Shown here in pieces: positions 49,403 to 59,630 of a stretch of DNA of 64,000 bases. The position numbers and the translations under genes were made by a program. The DNA comes from Duncaniella freteri. GTDB taxonomy: Bacteria > Bacteroidota > Bacteroidia > Bacteroidales > Muribaculaceae. The DNA lies in assembly GCF_004766125.1 (NCBI RefSeq), contig NZ_SJSA01000002.1, positions 496,001 through 560,000 of the forward strand, read 5' to 3'. Positions within the stretch are counted from its first letter, which is position 1. Every line of letters begins with the position of its first letter. The notes beneath the pieces are model-generated. The model made no database searches and was not told the DNA's origin. It worked only from the letters and a program-made list of their open reading frames with translations.

Positions 49403-49603
49403 AGTTCTCTTATTTAATGTTTGATTAATATTTAATGCCTTTGGGCTTTTTTTATTAATCAGAGACTTACGGCTGATTATTTACTCTAAACATTGCTCTA
49501 AACACGCTCTAAGCAGAGGGGGTGAAAAGTCTAAGCTATTTCTAAACATTTCCGTTTATTCTGCTCGATTTATGTGTACAAATGAACGAGAGGTTTAATA
49601 GTG

Positions 49604-49647
49604 AATTAGGTCGTAACCCCTGCAAAGCAAGGCGTTACGACCTAATT
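49604..49647. terminator. Hairpin after ppdK
   Basis: AATTAGGTCGTAAC and GTTACGACCTAATT form a perfect 14-bp stem with a 16-nt loop 23 bp after the ppdK stop. It lacks a long T-run but should end or protect the transcript. Confidence 0.65.
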
Positions 49648-49669
49648 GTTAGATTTCAGTTACTAAGGA

Positions 49670-52384
49670 TTAATCTTCTATGGCTGCCTGGGCCGCTGCT
49701 ACGCGGGCGATGGGCACACGGAAAGGTGAGCAAGATACATAGTTCATGCCAAGCTTAGCGCAGAACTTAACAGATGAAGGTTCGCCGCCATGTTCACCAC
49801 AGATACCGACTTTGAGATCGGGGTTGGTAGCACGACCTTTCTTGACACCCATCTCTACGAGCTGACCTACGCCTTCCTGATCAAGAACTTCGAATGGATC
49901 TGTCTTAATGATGCCGTTCTCTTTATAGAACTTAAGGAATTTGGGAGCGTCGTCACGAGAGAAGCCGAATGTCATCTGTGTGAGGTCGTTTGTTCCGAAT
50001 GAGAAGAATTCGGCAACCTCAGCAATCTGATTTGCCACAAGAGCAGCACGAGGAACTTCAATCATTGTGCCGACTTTGTATGCTACAGTGTTGCCGGTTT
50101 CTTCGAATACCTTAGTAGCTGTGGAGTGGATGATGTTTGCCTGATTCTGGATCTCCTTGAGTGAGCCAACAAGGGGGATCATGATTTCGGGATGAACATC
50201 AATACCGCGAGCCTTCACTGCAAGAGCAGCCTCGATAATAGCGCGAGCCTGCATTTCAGTGATCTCAGGATAGGTGATGCCAAGACGGCAACCACGGTGT
50301 CCGAGCATCGGGTTGAACTCTTCGAGAGAGTCTACCTTTGCCTTTACCTCTTCAAGAGTGATGCCCATCTGCTCGGCAAGCTCCTTTTGGGTGGCTGTCT
50401 GGTGAGGCACGAACTCATGCAATGGGGGATCGAGGAGACGGATGGTAACTCCGAAGCCGTCCATAGCTTCAAATATGCCTTCAAAGTCACCACGCTGTAT
50501 GGGGAGCAATTTAGCGAGAGCGGCACGACGACCTTCTACATCGCTTGCAAGGATCATTTCGCGAACAGCTTTGATACGGTCGCCCTCGAAGAACATGTGT
50601 TCTGTACGGCACAGACCGATACCCTGAGCACCGAAGTAACGAGCCTGCTTGGCATCGCGTGGAGTGTCGGCATTTGTGCGAACGAGAGTGTGGGTGTATT
50701 TGGAGGCAAAGTTCATTACCTGACCGAAGTCACCGCCAAGTTCAGGCATAACAGTGGGTACCTGACCGTCGTAAACCTCGCCGGTAGAACCGTTGAGAGA
50801 GATCCAGTCACCTTCATTATAGGTCTTTCCTGCCATTTCTACAGTCTTGGCCTTGTAGTCAACGCGGATTTCACCTGCGCCTGACACACAGCACTTGCCC
50901 ATACCACGAGCAACCACAGCAGCGTGAGATGTCATACCGCCACGCATTGTGAGAATACCCTGAGCAACAGCCATGCCACGAAGGTCCTCGGGAGAGGTCT
51001 CGATGCGGACAAGGATGACTTTACGTTTCTTCTCGGCCCATGATTCAGCCTCCTCTGCGGAGAATACGATCTGACCTGAAGCTGCACCGGGTGAAGCGGG
51101 GAGACCCTTTGCTACAACATTGGCACGCTTGAGGGCAGCCTTGTCAAATACAGGGTGAAGAAGTTCGTCGAGCTTCTGAGGCTCCATGCGCATAAGGACA
51201 GTCTTGTCGTCAATCTCTCCTGCACGGAAAAGGTCCATGGCGATCTTCACCATAGCGGCACCTGTACGCTTGCCATTACGAGTCTGGAGCATCCAAAGTT
51301 TTCCATCCTGGATAGTGAACTCCATATCCTGCATGTCCTTATAATAGCTTTCAAGCTTGTTAGCAATAGCAATGAGCTCAGCGGCACATACAGGCATTGC
51401 CTCTTCAAGAGAAGGATATTTTTCCTTACGGACATCCTCTGAGATACCCTGAAGGGCAGCCCAACGGCGTGAGCCCTCAACAGTGATCTGCTGAGGAGTA
51501 CGGATACCGGCTACGACATCCTCGCCCTGAGCGTTGATAAGGTATTCACCGTTGAACATGTTTTCGCCAGTTGCTGCATCACGGCTGAAAGCAACGCCAG
51601 TAGCGGAGTTATCACCCATGTTGCCATACACCATAGCCTGAACGTTAACGGCAGTTCCCCATTCCTCAGGGATCTGGTTCATACGACGATAAAGGATTGC
51701 ACGCTCGTTCATCCAGCTGTCAAATACAGCACAGATGCCACCCCAAAGCTGCTCCCAGGCATTATCGGGGAAGTCTTTGCCTGTATATTCCTTTACAGCA
51801 GCCTTGAAGAGCTTAACGAGGTCTTTGAGATCCTCTACGTCAAGTTCTGTGTCAAGCTTAACGCCCTTTTCCTCTTTTTTCTTATCCATGATCTCCTCGA
51901 AAGGATCGATGTCGGTCTTGGTTTTGGGCTTCATGCCGAGAACCACGTCGCCATACATCTGAACGAAACGGCGGTAGCTGTCCCATGCGAAACGAGGATT
52001 GCCACTCTTTTCTGCGAGAGAAGCCACAGTCTCGTCATTCATGCCGAGGTTGAGGACGGTGTCCATCATACCGGGCATTGAAGCGCGCGCGCCTGAACGA
52101 ACTGATACGAGAAGGGGATTGGCAGGATCATTGAACTTCTTGCCGGTAAGATTCTCAACATGAGCGATGGCTGCCTTTACTTCATCCTCAAGACGGCTGA
52201 CAACCTCGTCACGTCCATACTGTGTGTATTCGGTACATACTTCGGTGGTGATGGTGAAACCGGGGGGAACAGGCATTCCCAAAAGGTTCATTTCAGCAAG
52301 GTTAGCACCCTTGCCACCAAGGAGATTGCGCATTGAGGCATTACCCTCGGCCTTGCCATCTCCAAACGTATAAACTCTTTTCAT
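49670..52384 (-). CDS. ppdK: Pyruvate, phosphate dikinase
   Basis: The 904-residue protein has the N-terminal nucleotide-binding domain (LLGGKGANLAEMNLLGMPVPPGFTITTE), the phosphohistidine domain with the active His near 487 (GGMTSHAAVVARGMGK), and the C-terminal PEP/pyruvate barrel (PMLGHRGCRLGITYPE, GTNDLTQMTFGFSRDD, CGEHGGEP). It interconverts pyruvate, ATP and phosphate with PEP, AMP and pyrophosphate, which many anaerobic Bacteroidales use in glycolysis or gluconeogenesis. It is monocistronic with its own promoter and a 3' hairpin. Confidence 0.95.
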   Translation of the reverse strand: MKRVYTFGDGKAEGNASMRNLLGGKGANLAEMNLLGMPVPPGFTITTEVCTEYTQYGRDEVVSRLEDEVKAAIAHVENLTGKKFNDPANPLLVSVRSGARASMPGMMDTVLNLGMNDETVASLAEKSGNPRFAWDSYRRFVQMYGDVVLGMKPKTKTDIDPFEEIMDKKKEEKGVKLDTELDVEDLKDLVKLFKAAVKEYTGKDFPDNAWEQLWGGICAVFDSWMNERAILYRRMNQIPEEWGTAVNVQAMVYGNMGDNSATGVAFSRDAATGENMFNGEYLINAQGEDVVAGIRTPQQITVEGSRRWAALQGISEDVRKEKYPSLEEAMPVCAAELIAIANKLESYYKDMQDMEFTIQDGKLWMLQTRNGKRTGAAMVKIAMDLFRAGEIDDKTVLMRMEPQKLDELLHPVFDKAALKRANVVAKGLPASPGAASGQIVFSAEEAESWAEKKRKVILVRIETSPEDLRGMAVAQGILTMRGGMTSHAAVVARGMGKCCVSGAGEIRVDYKAKTVEMAGKTYNEGDWISLNGSTGEVYDGQVPTVMPELGGDFGQVMNFASKYTHTLVRTNADTPRDAKQARYFGAQGIGLCRTEHMFFEGDRIKAVREMILASDVEGRRAALAKLLPIQRGDFEGIFEAMDGFGVTIRLLDPPLHEFVPHQTATQKELAEQMGITLEEVKAKVDSLEEFNPMLGHRGCRLGITYPEITEMQARAIIEAALAVKARGIDVHPEIMIPLVGSLKEIQNQANIIHSTATKVFEETGNTVAYKVGTMIEVPRAALVANQIAEVAEFFSFGTNDLTQMTFGFSRDDAPKFLKFYKENGIIKTDPFEVLDQEGVGQLVEMGVKKGRATNPDLKVGICGEHGGEPSSVKFCAKLGMNYVSCSPFRVPIARVAAAQAAIED

Positions 52385-52464
52385 TGTGTTGATTGGATAA
52401 TATATTAGGATATTAATTTATAAACTTTGAATCTTCGAGTGCTCTGTTGCATCCCAAAAACTAT

Positions 52465-52495
52465 GCAAAGATAGTGTTTTTTTCGCCAGAATTCA
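52465..52495 (-). promoter_or_regulatory. ppdK promoter (TTG-N20-TATCTTTG)
   Basis: On the minus strand TTG (52495-52493), a 20-bp spacer and TATCTTTG (52472-52465) match the consensus. The leader would be about 75 nt. Confidence 0.7.
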
Positions 52496-52525
52496 AGCCC
52501 AATTAAATCTTTTGTTAAAATTAGT

Positions 52526-53377
52526 TCAGAGGGCGTGGCTGTGAAAATGTGCAAGAGCTGATATCGGAGACTGTATCACACGCCCCATGACACCTTTCTC
52601 TGCCTGCATTGCTTCTGACAACTGAGAGTGAAAATTTTCAGCAATAGAGCCTATAAAATTCACAGGGAGTACGCCGAATCCGGTGTAATTCAAGAGATTG
52701 TACCGTATATATCTTCGAAATTCATCGATAACAAATCTGTTGACATCCTGATAGCGGCAACATTTCAGAATGAATGGAGCGAAGGAAGCGAGAAACGCGT
52801 TGGGACGTGACTCTCTGTAAACTTGTGTAATTATCTCAGGGATACTGAAAGAACAATCATTCTTAAAGTCTTTTAACACATCATTACAGAATTGACCTTT
52901 TAGTAATCTCCCTAAAAACAATCTTCCAAGAACGGCACCGCTCCCTTCGTCACCGAGAATGTATCCGAGTGGGGAGACATTCTCTACTATATCCCTGCCG
53001 TCATACAGGCAGGAGTTAGAACCTGTGCCGAGAATGCCAACAATCCCTGCTGAATTACCGCATGCAGCCCGGGCAGCACCGAGCATATCGGAGGAGACTT
53101 CAATCCTTGAATTACGGAATAACAATGACAGGTCTGTCCTTATCCTTTCACATGCCTCATCGGTAGCACAGCCTGCGCCATAGTAATATACCTCACCCAC
53201 ATGCTCAGCATCACTGAGCAACGCATCACATTCTGAGATCAAGCCTTTTAGCTCCCCATTCTTTACGGTCATGGCATTGATGCCTCTTGAAAGAGGTATA
53301 AACTCGGCTAAGGTGTCGGAATCACTGACCTTTGCAACCGTAGTCTTGGTGCTCCCGCTGTCAAATATCAGGATCAT
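52526..53377 (-). CDS. BadF/BcrA-type N-acetyl-hexosamine kinase
   Basis: The 283-residue protein has the sugar kinase blocks of the ASKHA fold: LIFDSGSTKTTVAKV (phosphate 1), GILGTGSNSCLYDG (adenosine or sugar loop), GYILGDEGSGAVLGRLF. Enzymes of this family phosphorylate N-acetylglucosamine or N-acetylmuramic acid. It lies four bases into the NamZ gene downstream end, at the last place of the peptidoglycan salvage operon, so a MurK-like role in recycling is likely. Confidence 0.8.
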   Translation of the reverse strand: MILIFDSGSTKTTVAKVSDSDTLAEFIPLSRGINAMTVKNGELKGLISECDALLSDAEHVGEVYYYGAGCATDEACERIRTDLSLLFRNSRIEVSSDMLGAARAACGNSAGIVGILGTGSNSCLYDGRDIVENVSPLGYILGDEGSGAVLGRLFLGRLLKGQFCNDVLKDFKNDCSFSIPEIITQVYRESRPNAFLASFAPFILKCCRYQDVNRFVIDEFRRYIRYNLLNYTGFGVLPVNFIGSIAENFHSQLSEAMQAEKGVMGRVIQSPISALAHFHSHAL

Positions 53378-54672
53378 TTATAGATATAATATTTTGATGA
53401 TTTTTCTTTGAATTGTCGGGCATCCTGCTCCCAGAAATCGATCATATCGTCAACCTTGTAACGTTTAGTGAAAAGTTGACGGACCTTGGCAGATCCGCAC
53501 ACCTGATCAAACATTCTTACCCTTGAAGGGGCGGCTGTGGCAAAAGCCTTATGGGAAGGATACATGGAAGCCAGTTCCTGCATAACATAGAACTGGATTA
53601 TACTCAAAGGGGCATTGGCTGCATCTTTTATATAAACCTGCACTCCGGCAACATTATCATTCTTGAACTGACCATAGAATGGCTTGTAGTATATCGGTCG
53701 AAATTCGATTCCGGGAATGCCAATGTCATTCAATCGTTCGGATAGTTTCTGTGCATCGATCCATGGGGCGGCCGCAAGGCTGAAAGGAAGAGTATATCCG
53801 ACACCGATTGACACATAACTCAACTCGCCCATGATACCTGTAGCCGGATAAAGCAGAGCCGCATCTGTAGTCGGTATATGAGGAGAGGGGAGTACCCAGG
53901 GCATCCCGGTCTGAGAAAATGTCATGTTGCGTTGCCACCCATCCATCGGTATCACCGTCAGATCAACGGATACACCGGCACCTAAAAGACCTTCATTATT
54001 TAGATACTCTGCAAGCTCTCCCGGAGTGAGCCCATATATATAAGGTATCGGGTATTGTCCTACAAAAGATTCCCTTCCTTTCTCCACAAGATTCCCTTCG
54101 ACTCGCACTCCTCCAAGAGGATTCGGACGATCAAGCACCATAAACTCTTTTCCTGCATTGGCGGCTGCCTCCATAGCCAATCCCATCGTGGATATGAATG
54201 TATAGCTGCGGCATCCTATATCCTGAATGTCATATACAAGAATATCGACATTTCTCAACATTTCTGGGGTAGGTTTCTTTGTTCGGCCGTGAAGAGAATA
54301 CACCGGTACACCAGTCTTTTTGTCAACATCATTTGCAACAGAAGCTCCTGCCACATAGTCACCTCTCACACCATGTTCCGGAGCAAACAGCGCAGTAAGT
54401 CTTACACCTGGTGCCTCAGCAAGAATATCTATGGTAGAGCGCAGGTTATTGTCAACTCCGGTAGGATTTGTGATCAGTCCGACACGCTTGCCTTGCAACT
54501 GTTTGAATCCGTTTTCGGCAAGCACTTCAATTCCGGGTCGTACCACTATTGCATTGCCAGTCGCCAGCACTGTTTCCGCCACAGGTGATGTAGGTTCAGA
54601 GACAGCTTGGGAGCATGATCCTGCAACAGCTAAGAGCGCAACGCTGCCCATTAATAAAGACATCATGTTCAT
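53374..54672 (-). CDS. namZ: Exo-beta-N-acetylmuramidase NamZ family (DUF1343) lipoprotein
   Basis: The 432-residue protein has a lipoprotein signal ending LAVAGSC and the NamZ pattern: KRVGLITNPTGVD, LTALFAPEHGVRG with the catalytic Glu-His, VYSLHGRTKKPTPEML, LVYDIQDIGCRSYT, VLDRPNPLGG and SPHIPTTDAALLYPATG. NamZ removes non-reducing-end N-acetylmuramic acid from peptidoglycan fragments. It overlaps the kinase gene by four bases, which would phosphorylate the sugar that is released. Confidence 0.88.
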   Translation of the reverse strand: MNMMSLLMGSVALLAVAGSCSQAVSEPTSPVAETVLATGNAIVVRPGIEVLAENGFKQLQGKRVGLITNPTGVDNNLRSTIDILAEAPGVRLTALFAPEHGVRGDYVAGASVANDVDKKTGVPVYSLHGRTKKPTPEMLRNVDILVYDIQDIGCRSYTFISTMGLAMEAAANAGKEFMVLDRPNPLGGVRVEGNLVEKGRESFVGQYPIPYIYGLTPGELAEYLNNEGLLGAGVSVDLTVIPMDGWQRNMTFSQTGMPWVLPSPHIPTTDAALLYPATGIMGELSYVSIGVGYTLPFSLAAAPWIDAQKLSERLNDIGIPGIEFRPIYYKPFYGQFKNDNVAGVQVYIKDAANAPLSIIQFYVMQELASMYPSHKAFATAAPSRVRMFDQVCGSAKVRQLFTKRYKVDDMIDFWEQDARQFKEKSSKYYIYK

Positions 54673-54726
54673 ATGTATTTAAGCCGTTGGTATATCATAG
54701 AATAACACCGGCATGAGTTAAGTCGT

Positions 54727-56016
54727 TCAATGTTTCTTCCCGAATTCCGGATTGATCTTCAGCAAATATGTGACGCCGATAGTAGCAATGCAGCATATCA
54801 TTGTCCAAATAAAGAAATAACGGTATCCGATGGTTTCCTGTATCCAACCGGCAGCCATACCTGGCAGCATCATGCCAAGAGCCATGAAACCTGTGCAGAT
54901 ACTGTAGTGTGCCGTAGAGAATTCTCCTTCTGAGAAATATATGAGATAGAGCATATAGGCTGTAAATCCGAATCCGTAACCAAACTGCTCGATGAACACA
55001 CATGTATTTATTGTCAGCAGGCTCGGCTCACTTGCCCAACTGAGATATACAAAAGTCAGGCAGGTGAGCGACATGCTCCATGCCATAGGTTTAAGCCAAT
55101 AATGCAATCCCTTTTTTGCAGCCAATATGCCACCAATAATACCTCCTGCCGTCAATCCTATAATTCCTACAGTCCCATACACAATTCCTACTTCTGATGT
55201 GGAAAGGCCAAGCCCCCCGATGGAACTTGCATCAAGAAGAAAAGGATTTATTAGCTTTATAAGTTGCGCTTCAGGCAACCGATACAGTAACATGAAGAGG
55301 ATCGCAAGTCCGGCTTGCTTCTTTCTGAAAAAGGCGACAAAAATTCTTACGAATTCTTTTGTCACATCATTAAAAGTGTAATTCCTTTTTGTGTTTCTGA
55401 TCTCCACCTTGGGAAGAGCCCAGGAATGATAAACGGCAAAAAACAGAAACATGGCAGACAGTACAAAAAATACCACTCCCCATGCAAAAGGGATATCTCC
55501 GGTGCTCTCTTCAATGCATCCTGCCACCACGACAAGAGCTCCTTGTCCGGCAACTGATGCTATACGATAGAATGTGGAGCGTATGCCCACATAAAATGAT
55601 TGTTCATGTTCCGTAAGTGCCAGCATATAGTAGCCGTCGGCAGCAATGTCGTGAGTGGACGACACGAATGCCACGAGCCAAAACACAGCAAGTGTAAGAC
55701 TAAAGAAAAACTGCACTGGCAATGCAAACGCTATCCCGGCAAAAGCTATTGCCACAAACCATTGCATAATGATGACCCATTGGCGTTTGGTTGATATTAT
55801 GTCGACAAACGGACTCCAGAACGGTTTTATAACCCATGGCAGATAAAGCCACCCTGTATAAAGGGCTATGTCGGTATTGGAGACACCCAATCTTTTGTAC
55901 ATTATCACAGAGAGGGTCATCACCGCGATATATGGAAGCCCTTGAGCAAAGTATAGTGTAGGCACCCACGCCCATGGTGACCGCTTGGCGCAAGTGGAAT
56001 TGATTGATTTACTCAT
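54727..56016 (-). CDS. ampG: AmpG-like muropeptide permease (MFS)
   Basis: The 429-residue protein has twelve or more hydrophobic helices and AmpG signatures: WVPTLYFAQGLPYIAVMTLSV, LGVSNTDIALYTGWLYLPWVIKP, STHDIAADGYYMLAL. AmpG imports anhydromuropeptides or their sugars across the inner membrane. The gene lies 54 bp upstream of namZ and five bases after the SpoIID gene stop. Confidence 0.85.
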   Translation of the reverse strand: MSKSINSTCAKRSPWAWVPTLYFAQGLPYIAVMTLSVIMYKRLGVSNTDIALYTGWLYLPWVIKPFWSPFVDIISTKRQWVIIMQWFVAIAFAGIAFALPVQFFFSLTLAVFWLVAFVSSTHDIAADGYYMLALTEHEQSFYVGIRSTFYRIASVAGQGALVVVAGCIEESTGDIPFAWGVVFFVLSAMFLFFAVYHSWALPKVEIRNTKRNYTFNDVTKEFVRIFVAFFRKKQAGLAILFMLLYRLPEAQLIKLINPFLLDASSIGGLGLSTSEVGIVYGTVGIIGLTAGGIIGGILAAKKGLHYWLKPMAWSMSLTCLTFVYLSWASEPSLLTINTCVFIEQFGYGFGFTAYMLYLIYFSEGEFSTAHYSICTGFMALGMMLPGMAAGWIQETIGYRYFFIWTMICCIATIGVTYLLKINPEFGKKH

Positions 56017-56020
56017 ATTT

Positions 56021-57331
56021 TCAGTATAATTTTACAATTGATGCCACAGGATAATAATGCCGTAGAATCTCATCGAATGTGTAGCCTTTTTCTCCCATTA
56101 CAGCAGCTCCGATCTGGCATAGACCCACTCCGTGACCCCATCCCGCTCCATGAAGGATAAACGAATCAGGCACATTGCCTCCATCTTTAAAATGCCGGTC
56201 GACAACAAATGCCGAACTGAGCAGGTGTGATTCAGAAAGAGTACGCCTTATCATAAGTTCCTTTCCAATCACGATTTCTCCTTCAGTTCCGATAATTCGT
56301 AACCGGATTATGCGTCCTGACGTGCCGCGCTGCAACGGTATAAGGTCAATTACTTCTCCGACATTTATACCACTGCGTTCATTTAGAAGCCTTATTATCT
56401 TTTCTTGAGTAATCTCTTCTGTCCAACGGTAAAAATCATTGCGTTCACGATCGTAATTGTTAAGGACCTGCGAAAGGATGTGCTCATCATTGTTACTGCA
56501 AAATGATGCCGGACAAGATAATATCCATTCTCTTGCCTCATTCTCTTCTGTAAGGTCGGGATATTTAACAGGGTTGACAGTGTCTCGTCCCGCTACAAGA
56601 TAGGGCAGGTGTATATCCCCCCAGCAAGATTTAAATTCCTCGAACACCCCGCCGCAACATTTAGAGAATCGCGCATCGCACAACTCGCCGTTAAACATCA
56701 GGACCATTCCGCAGGTGTCATCAACAGCTTCATGGGCAGCTGAGCCTTTTACTCTGGATATACCTTGATAACGCTGGCAATGGTCGTCAGCACAGACATC
56801 AAAATCGTTATGGTCATCATGATCCCACCAACGTGTGATCTCTGTGTCACTTCGTCTAAAAGAGTCAACACGAGGAGTGCTGCGATGTCTCATCTGAGCC
56901 AACAACCATGACCGCGATATGACAGCATGAGCACGTAAAAGCGGCAGAGAGGAGGTTGAACTCATTTCGCTTGAGATTACTGAGATGAGATAATCCTCTA
57001 CTTTCACTATATTTACAGCTGTGAGATTCCCATCAGAAACTATTAGACGTATAGAGCCTCTGAACTGTTGTCTCTCTTTCCTTTGCCAATGGAAATCCAC
57101 ACCGATTACAACATCCTCCAATTCAAAGGAGTCACCATCATATGATGTCGGGGTGAATTCTATTGAGGTGTAATTTTTCCCGTTCCATACAATGGCAATC
57201 CCGGAATCCGACAGCGTAGCTTCCTGTTCGCCAGTCACAATCGCAACATCATCGGTTGAATATATACCTTTTAATGTGAATTTAATGGATTTACCTGACA
57301 AAACCCCTACTGATACATATGGCTCATTCAT
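56021..57331 (-). CDS. SpoIID/LytB domain protein
   Basis: The 436-residue protein has the SpoIID block VEDYLISVISSEMSSTSSLPLLRAHAVISRSWLLAQ and a C-terminal HGAGWGHGVGLCQIGAAVMGEKGYTFDEILRHYY, the usual catalytic or substrate site. SpoIID proteins cut denuded glycan strands as lytic transglycosylases or enhance amidases. No clear signal peptide is visible. It overlaps the DUF4922 gene by four bases. Confidence 0.88.
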   Translation of the reverse strand: MNEPYVSVGVLSGKSIKFTLKGIYSTDDVAIVTGEQEATLSDSGIAIVWNGKNYTSIEFTPTSYDGDSFELEDVVIGVDFHWQRKERQQFRGSIRLIVSDGNLTAVNIVKVEDYLISVISSEMSSTSSLPLLRAHAVISRSWLLAQMRHRSTPRVDSFRRSDTEITRWWDHDDHNDFDVCADDHCQRYQGISRVKGSAAHEAVDDTCGMVLMFNGELCDARFSKCCGGVFEEFKSCWGDIHLPYLVAGRDTVNPVKYPDLTEENEAREWILSCPASFCSNNDEHILSQVLNNYDRERNDFYRWTEEITQEKIIRLLNERSGINVGEVIDLIPLQRGTSGRIIRLRIIGTEGEIVIGKELMIRRTLSESHLLSSAFVVDRHFKDGGNVPDSFILHGAGWGHGVGLCQIGAAVMGEKGYTFDEILRHYYPVASIVKLY

Positions 57332-58284
57332 GATTGCAACCGAGTTTTAAAATCCATAAATTCATCGTGAGTATAGCCGACCTCATTATAGATCATTTGT
57401 GTTAATTCATTATCCAGACGGTCGAAGTCTTCATGTCGGGATGTGATAAATGTTCCGGTCATTTCAATCGATGCCGGACTGATCAGCATCATTCCAGCTT
57501 CTGAGCCGTAGATTGACGGTCGATGCTTTTTACGAGGTATCACCACGACACGCGTCGTGTCTCCCATCCTGAATGCGATTACATTCATCATAGGTTCAGG
57601 GGAATCACCATTGACAGGTAGGCTGTCAACAACTGTTTTATATATCGGAATTATGTCCTTGTCAGAGTTGATTTCCATAAGGTAGTAGCCAAATGGCGTA
57701 GTATCCTCGTGAGGCATATATATCTTGCTGTCACCTATCGCTGGTCCCTCATCAAAACATTTCAGATCAGAAGTGAAGTTATCAGATATAGCTGTGTCAA
57801 CAACCTGGAAGTGCATATGATCAGGAGCTGACGCACCACATTTTGCACCATTGTAAAACACACATCCATTTTGGAATATTCTTGTGAGCTTTACCATATC
57901 CACAATTCTGTCATCAAGAATTTGTGGTGCATGCTTCTTGGATGCAATTGTAAAATGAATAGATGAAACAGGGTAGGGGTTCACAAGTATTTCGTAATCT
58001 TCCCAGTCAATCCAGCGTTGCTGCTCAGGACGTGCCGACTTGCATAGGAAACATGGTCTTTCGCCGTTACCTATTGCCTTTAGATCAGCAGTTATGGATC
58101 CTTTCCTGTAATTCAATAAAATCTTTCCTGCTTTCCATGGCACATTATCGAAGATGATTTTACCAAAACAGGCTTCACGGTATTTATTATAATTGGCGAT
58201 AAACAGCTGCCATTCGTCAAGCTGTTTATTGAACAGATCGCATGGTGATTCCTCCAATCTGTTTTCCGCTATTATCTCTGGCAT
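57328..58284 (-). CDS. DUF4922 protein (HIT-like phosphorylase fold)
   Basis: The 318-residue protein carries [13 protein letters not shown] (paired Cys), [20 protein letters not shown] and [14 protein letters not shown], where the H-x-H matches the HIT/GalT active site. DUF4922 proteins are related to nucleotidyltransferases and nucleotide-sugar phosphorylases. It overlaps the neighbouring genes on both sides. In this operon it may act on sugar-phosphate or nucleotide-sugar intermediates of cell-wall recycling; the substrate is unknown. Confidence 0.78.
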   Translation of the reverse strand: MPEIIAENRLEESPCDLFNKQLDEWQLFIANYNKYREACFGKIIFDNVPWKAGKILLNYRKGSITADLKAIGNGERPCFLCKSARPEQQRWIDWEDYEILVNPYPVSSIHFTIASKKHAPQILDDRIVDMVKLTRIFQNGCVFYNGAKCGASAPDHMHFQVVDTAISDNFTSDLKCFDEGPAIGDSKIYMPHEDTTPFGYYLMEINSDKDIIPIYKTVVDSLPVNGDSPEPMMNVIAFRMGDTTRVVVIPRKKHRPSIYGSEAGMMLISPASIEMTGTFITSRHEDFDRLDNELTQMIYNEVGYTHDEFMDFKTRLQS

Positions 58285-59594
58285 GACTGTCGTGCTTTAA
58301 GTTCAAGTGTACGGATGTGATCCTTATAATAATTGTTGTTATTGATCCTGTCACGGCTTAATGCATGGTCGGTATTGTCCTCCCATCTTCTGCATAAATA
58401 AAGGGATTCATATATTCTTCCTATAAGATATTTGCGACTTATAGCCAATCCCATGGCATAGTCTTCGCCATAACAAACGTCTGGAAAACCTATTTCACGT
58501 GCTATTGGCGTGAAGAATGCACGAGGAGCTCCGAGCCCATTGATACGAAGTGCATTGTTGGTTCCGTTTTCATCTGTCCACTCGGAGTGATCGATAAGTC
58601 CGGGAGACAGAATATTGCGATTGAAATCAGTGAGCGTGTACGACCCGATAACCATTGCGCATCCTTGCGAACGGAACGTATCTACGATTCTTTGCAAGGT
58701 GTCGGTGCCGCTATATACGTCATCGCTGTCGAGCTGAACAGCAAAACGTCCACAATATTCAGATCTTATCGCAAGATTCCAACATCCTCCTATGCCAATG
58801 TAATGATATGGCAGGCGAGATGTGCTTATTGTTTTTACCTTTGGGGACTTTTTAGCATATTCAGAAAGTATTTCGGACGTGCCGTCGTCACTGCGATTGT
58901 CTACAACGATAACATTAAATGAAAAATCGGTATTTTGACTTAACGCTGATTCTATAGCGTCAGCGATGGTACGTTGGCGGTTCTTTACCGGGATTATCAC
59001 ACTTGCCTCGACCGGGAATATTCCTTGGGTTATGTCAACCTTGGTTTTATCTTTTATGCTGACATATCCTCCTATCGCCTTAAGATGGTTGGTGACCGCC
59101 TTTTCCATCTCTATTTGCGATGTCCGGTTACGTGGATTTACATATGCGAAATGTGATTCCTCAGACCCATCTGATAATGTTTTTTCTTCGATTGTGTATA
59201 ATGGCTCAGGACAGTATATCGGAGCATTCCTACGTGTGAGACGAAGACGCAGGTCATACCATCCGGCTGCTTCGAAATCGTCACTCATTTGTGCGATAGC
59301 CTTCCTCATTTCCACTGATTTCACCAATACAATTTTTCCAAAATCAAAGTCATCGCGTAATGATCCTTCCTGCCATGGTATGAGTCGACGTAGCTCACCT
59401 TGCTCGATATAGTCGCTATAAATAAATGGAGCGTTGGACTGTTCAAGAACCTTTCGCATCCTTTCGAGACCGTTGTGGTTAAAAACATATGCACAACTGC
59501 TCAATGGGATTATAATATATTCCTCATCACCGGATGCCAGTAGGCGCATCCGGTAAGATGACAACAATGAATGCCTGATATTGTCTTTTTCCAT
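58272..59594 (-). CDS. Family 2 glycosyltransferase
   Basis: The catalytic GT-A domain begins near residue 200: [38 protein letters not shown] and the metal-binding [11 protein letters not shown]. The N-terminal 190 residues include a second partial GT-like part ([16 protein letters not shown]) without clear catalytic residues. It overlaps the DUF4922 gene by 13 bases, so production is tightly linked. The acceptor is unknown; the context suggests cell-wall or envelope glycan. Confidence 0.82.
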   Translation of the reverse strand: MEKDNIRHSLLSSYRMRLLASGDEEYIIIPLSSCAYVFNHNGLERMRKVLEQSNAPFIYSDYIEQGELRRLIPWQEGSLRDDFDFGKIVLVKSVEMRKAIAQMSDDFEAAGWYDLRLRLTRRNAPIYCPEPLYTIEEKTLSDGSEESHFAYVNPRNRTSQIEMEKAVTNHLKAIGGYVSIKDKTKVDITQGIFPVEASVIIPVKNRQRTIADAIESALSQNTDFSFNVIVVDNRSDDGTSEILSEYAKKSPKVKTISTSRLPYHYIGIGGCWNLAIRSEYCGRFAVQLDSDDVYSGTDTLQRIVDTFRSQGCAMVIGSYTLTDFNRNILSPGLIDHSEWTDENGTNNALRINGLGAPRAFFTPIAREIGFPDVCYGEDYAMGLAISRKYLIGRIYESLYLCRRWEDNTDHALSRDRINNNNYYKDHIRTLELKARQSCQR

Positions 59595-59630
59595 TGCAAG
59601 AAGTAGGTGTCTAATGAGTTGGTATTATAT